From JBFXAN01 sp050184225 (GTDB lineage: Bacteria; Chloroflexota; Dehalococcoidia; CAUJGQ01): a stretch of DNA of 13,651 bases. This document shows, piece after piece, positions 13,637 through 13,651 of this stretch. The translations under genes were made by a program, and so were the position numbers. The notes beneath the pieces are model-generated. The model searched no databases. It saw nothing but the letters and a program-made list of their open reading frames with translations, and was not told where the DNA came from. The stretch spans positions 1 through 13,651 of the forward strand of contig JBFXAN010000173.1 of assembly GCA_050184225.1 (NCBI GenBank), given 5' to 3'. Numbering within the stretch: the stretch's first letter is position 1; each line of letters starts with the position of its first letter.

Positions 13637-13651
13637 ATGACGACGGTTGCC
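13637..13651 (+). CDS. Start of a plus-strand gene cut by the window edge
   Basis: ATG at 13637 begins MTTVA and runs out of the window. GAGGAG at 13624-13629 lies seven bases upstream, a strong ribosome site, so a real gene start is likely. Five residues are too few to assign a product. It diverges from the GreA-like cluster. Confidence 0.6.

Overview
The window is high-GC bacterial DNA with GC-rich codon use and mostly recognisable Shine-Dalgarno sequences. It is probably from Chloroflexota (Thermomicrobia/Sphaerobacter-like) or a similar high-GC soil or thermophilic lineage. That placement is an impression from gene content, codon style and a C-rich palindromic intergenic repeat (34-61); no rRNA or marker gene is present to settle it. 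The plus strand is G-rich over genes of either orientation, which suggests it is the leading replication strand here.

Region 1 (about 34-7724, plus strand) is a Type I restriction-modification locus: hsdM, hsdS, a DUF3800 gene, a 168-residue gene of uncertain function, then hsdR. The first four genes form one translationally coupled chain: hsdM/hsdS overlap by 11 bases and the next two junctions are ATGA overlaps. hsdR follows a 228-base gap with a candidate promoter embedded in TGTCAA direct repeats. HsdM and HsdS make the methyltransferase and HsdR adds the translocase/nuclease. The two inserted genes are probable accessory factors: one has an RNase H-like acidic pattern, and the other resembles colicin-D/EndoU-type small nuclease domains by recollection of motifs only.

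Region 2 (7725-9510) holds a converging stem-loop, then a minus-strand operon read from about 9480: a RibD-C/dihydrofolate-reductase-fold protein, an ArsR-family repressor without metal-binding cysteines, and an SRPBCC/AHSA1 protein. A promoter-like pair and a dyad just downstream of it are candidate autoregulatory elements.

Region 3 (9409-10375) is a 541-base non-coding stretch with three strong stem-loops, followed by a plus-strand secreted cupredoxin with a full Type 1 copper ligand set.

Region 4 (10418-13082, minus strand) reads, in transcription order: a GreA-type RNA polymerase factor lacking one of the two acidic tip residues, a small C4 zinc-ribbon protein with DksA/TraR-like cysteine spacing, a HAMP sensor histidine kinase, and an overlapping NarL-type response regulator. 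Upstream lies a long leader (13083-13515) with an extended -10 promoter and competing hairpins, plus a doubtful 70-codon ORF.

The window ends with the first codons of a plus-strand gene at 13637. No tRNA, rRNA, CRISPR array, transposase or integrase was seen.
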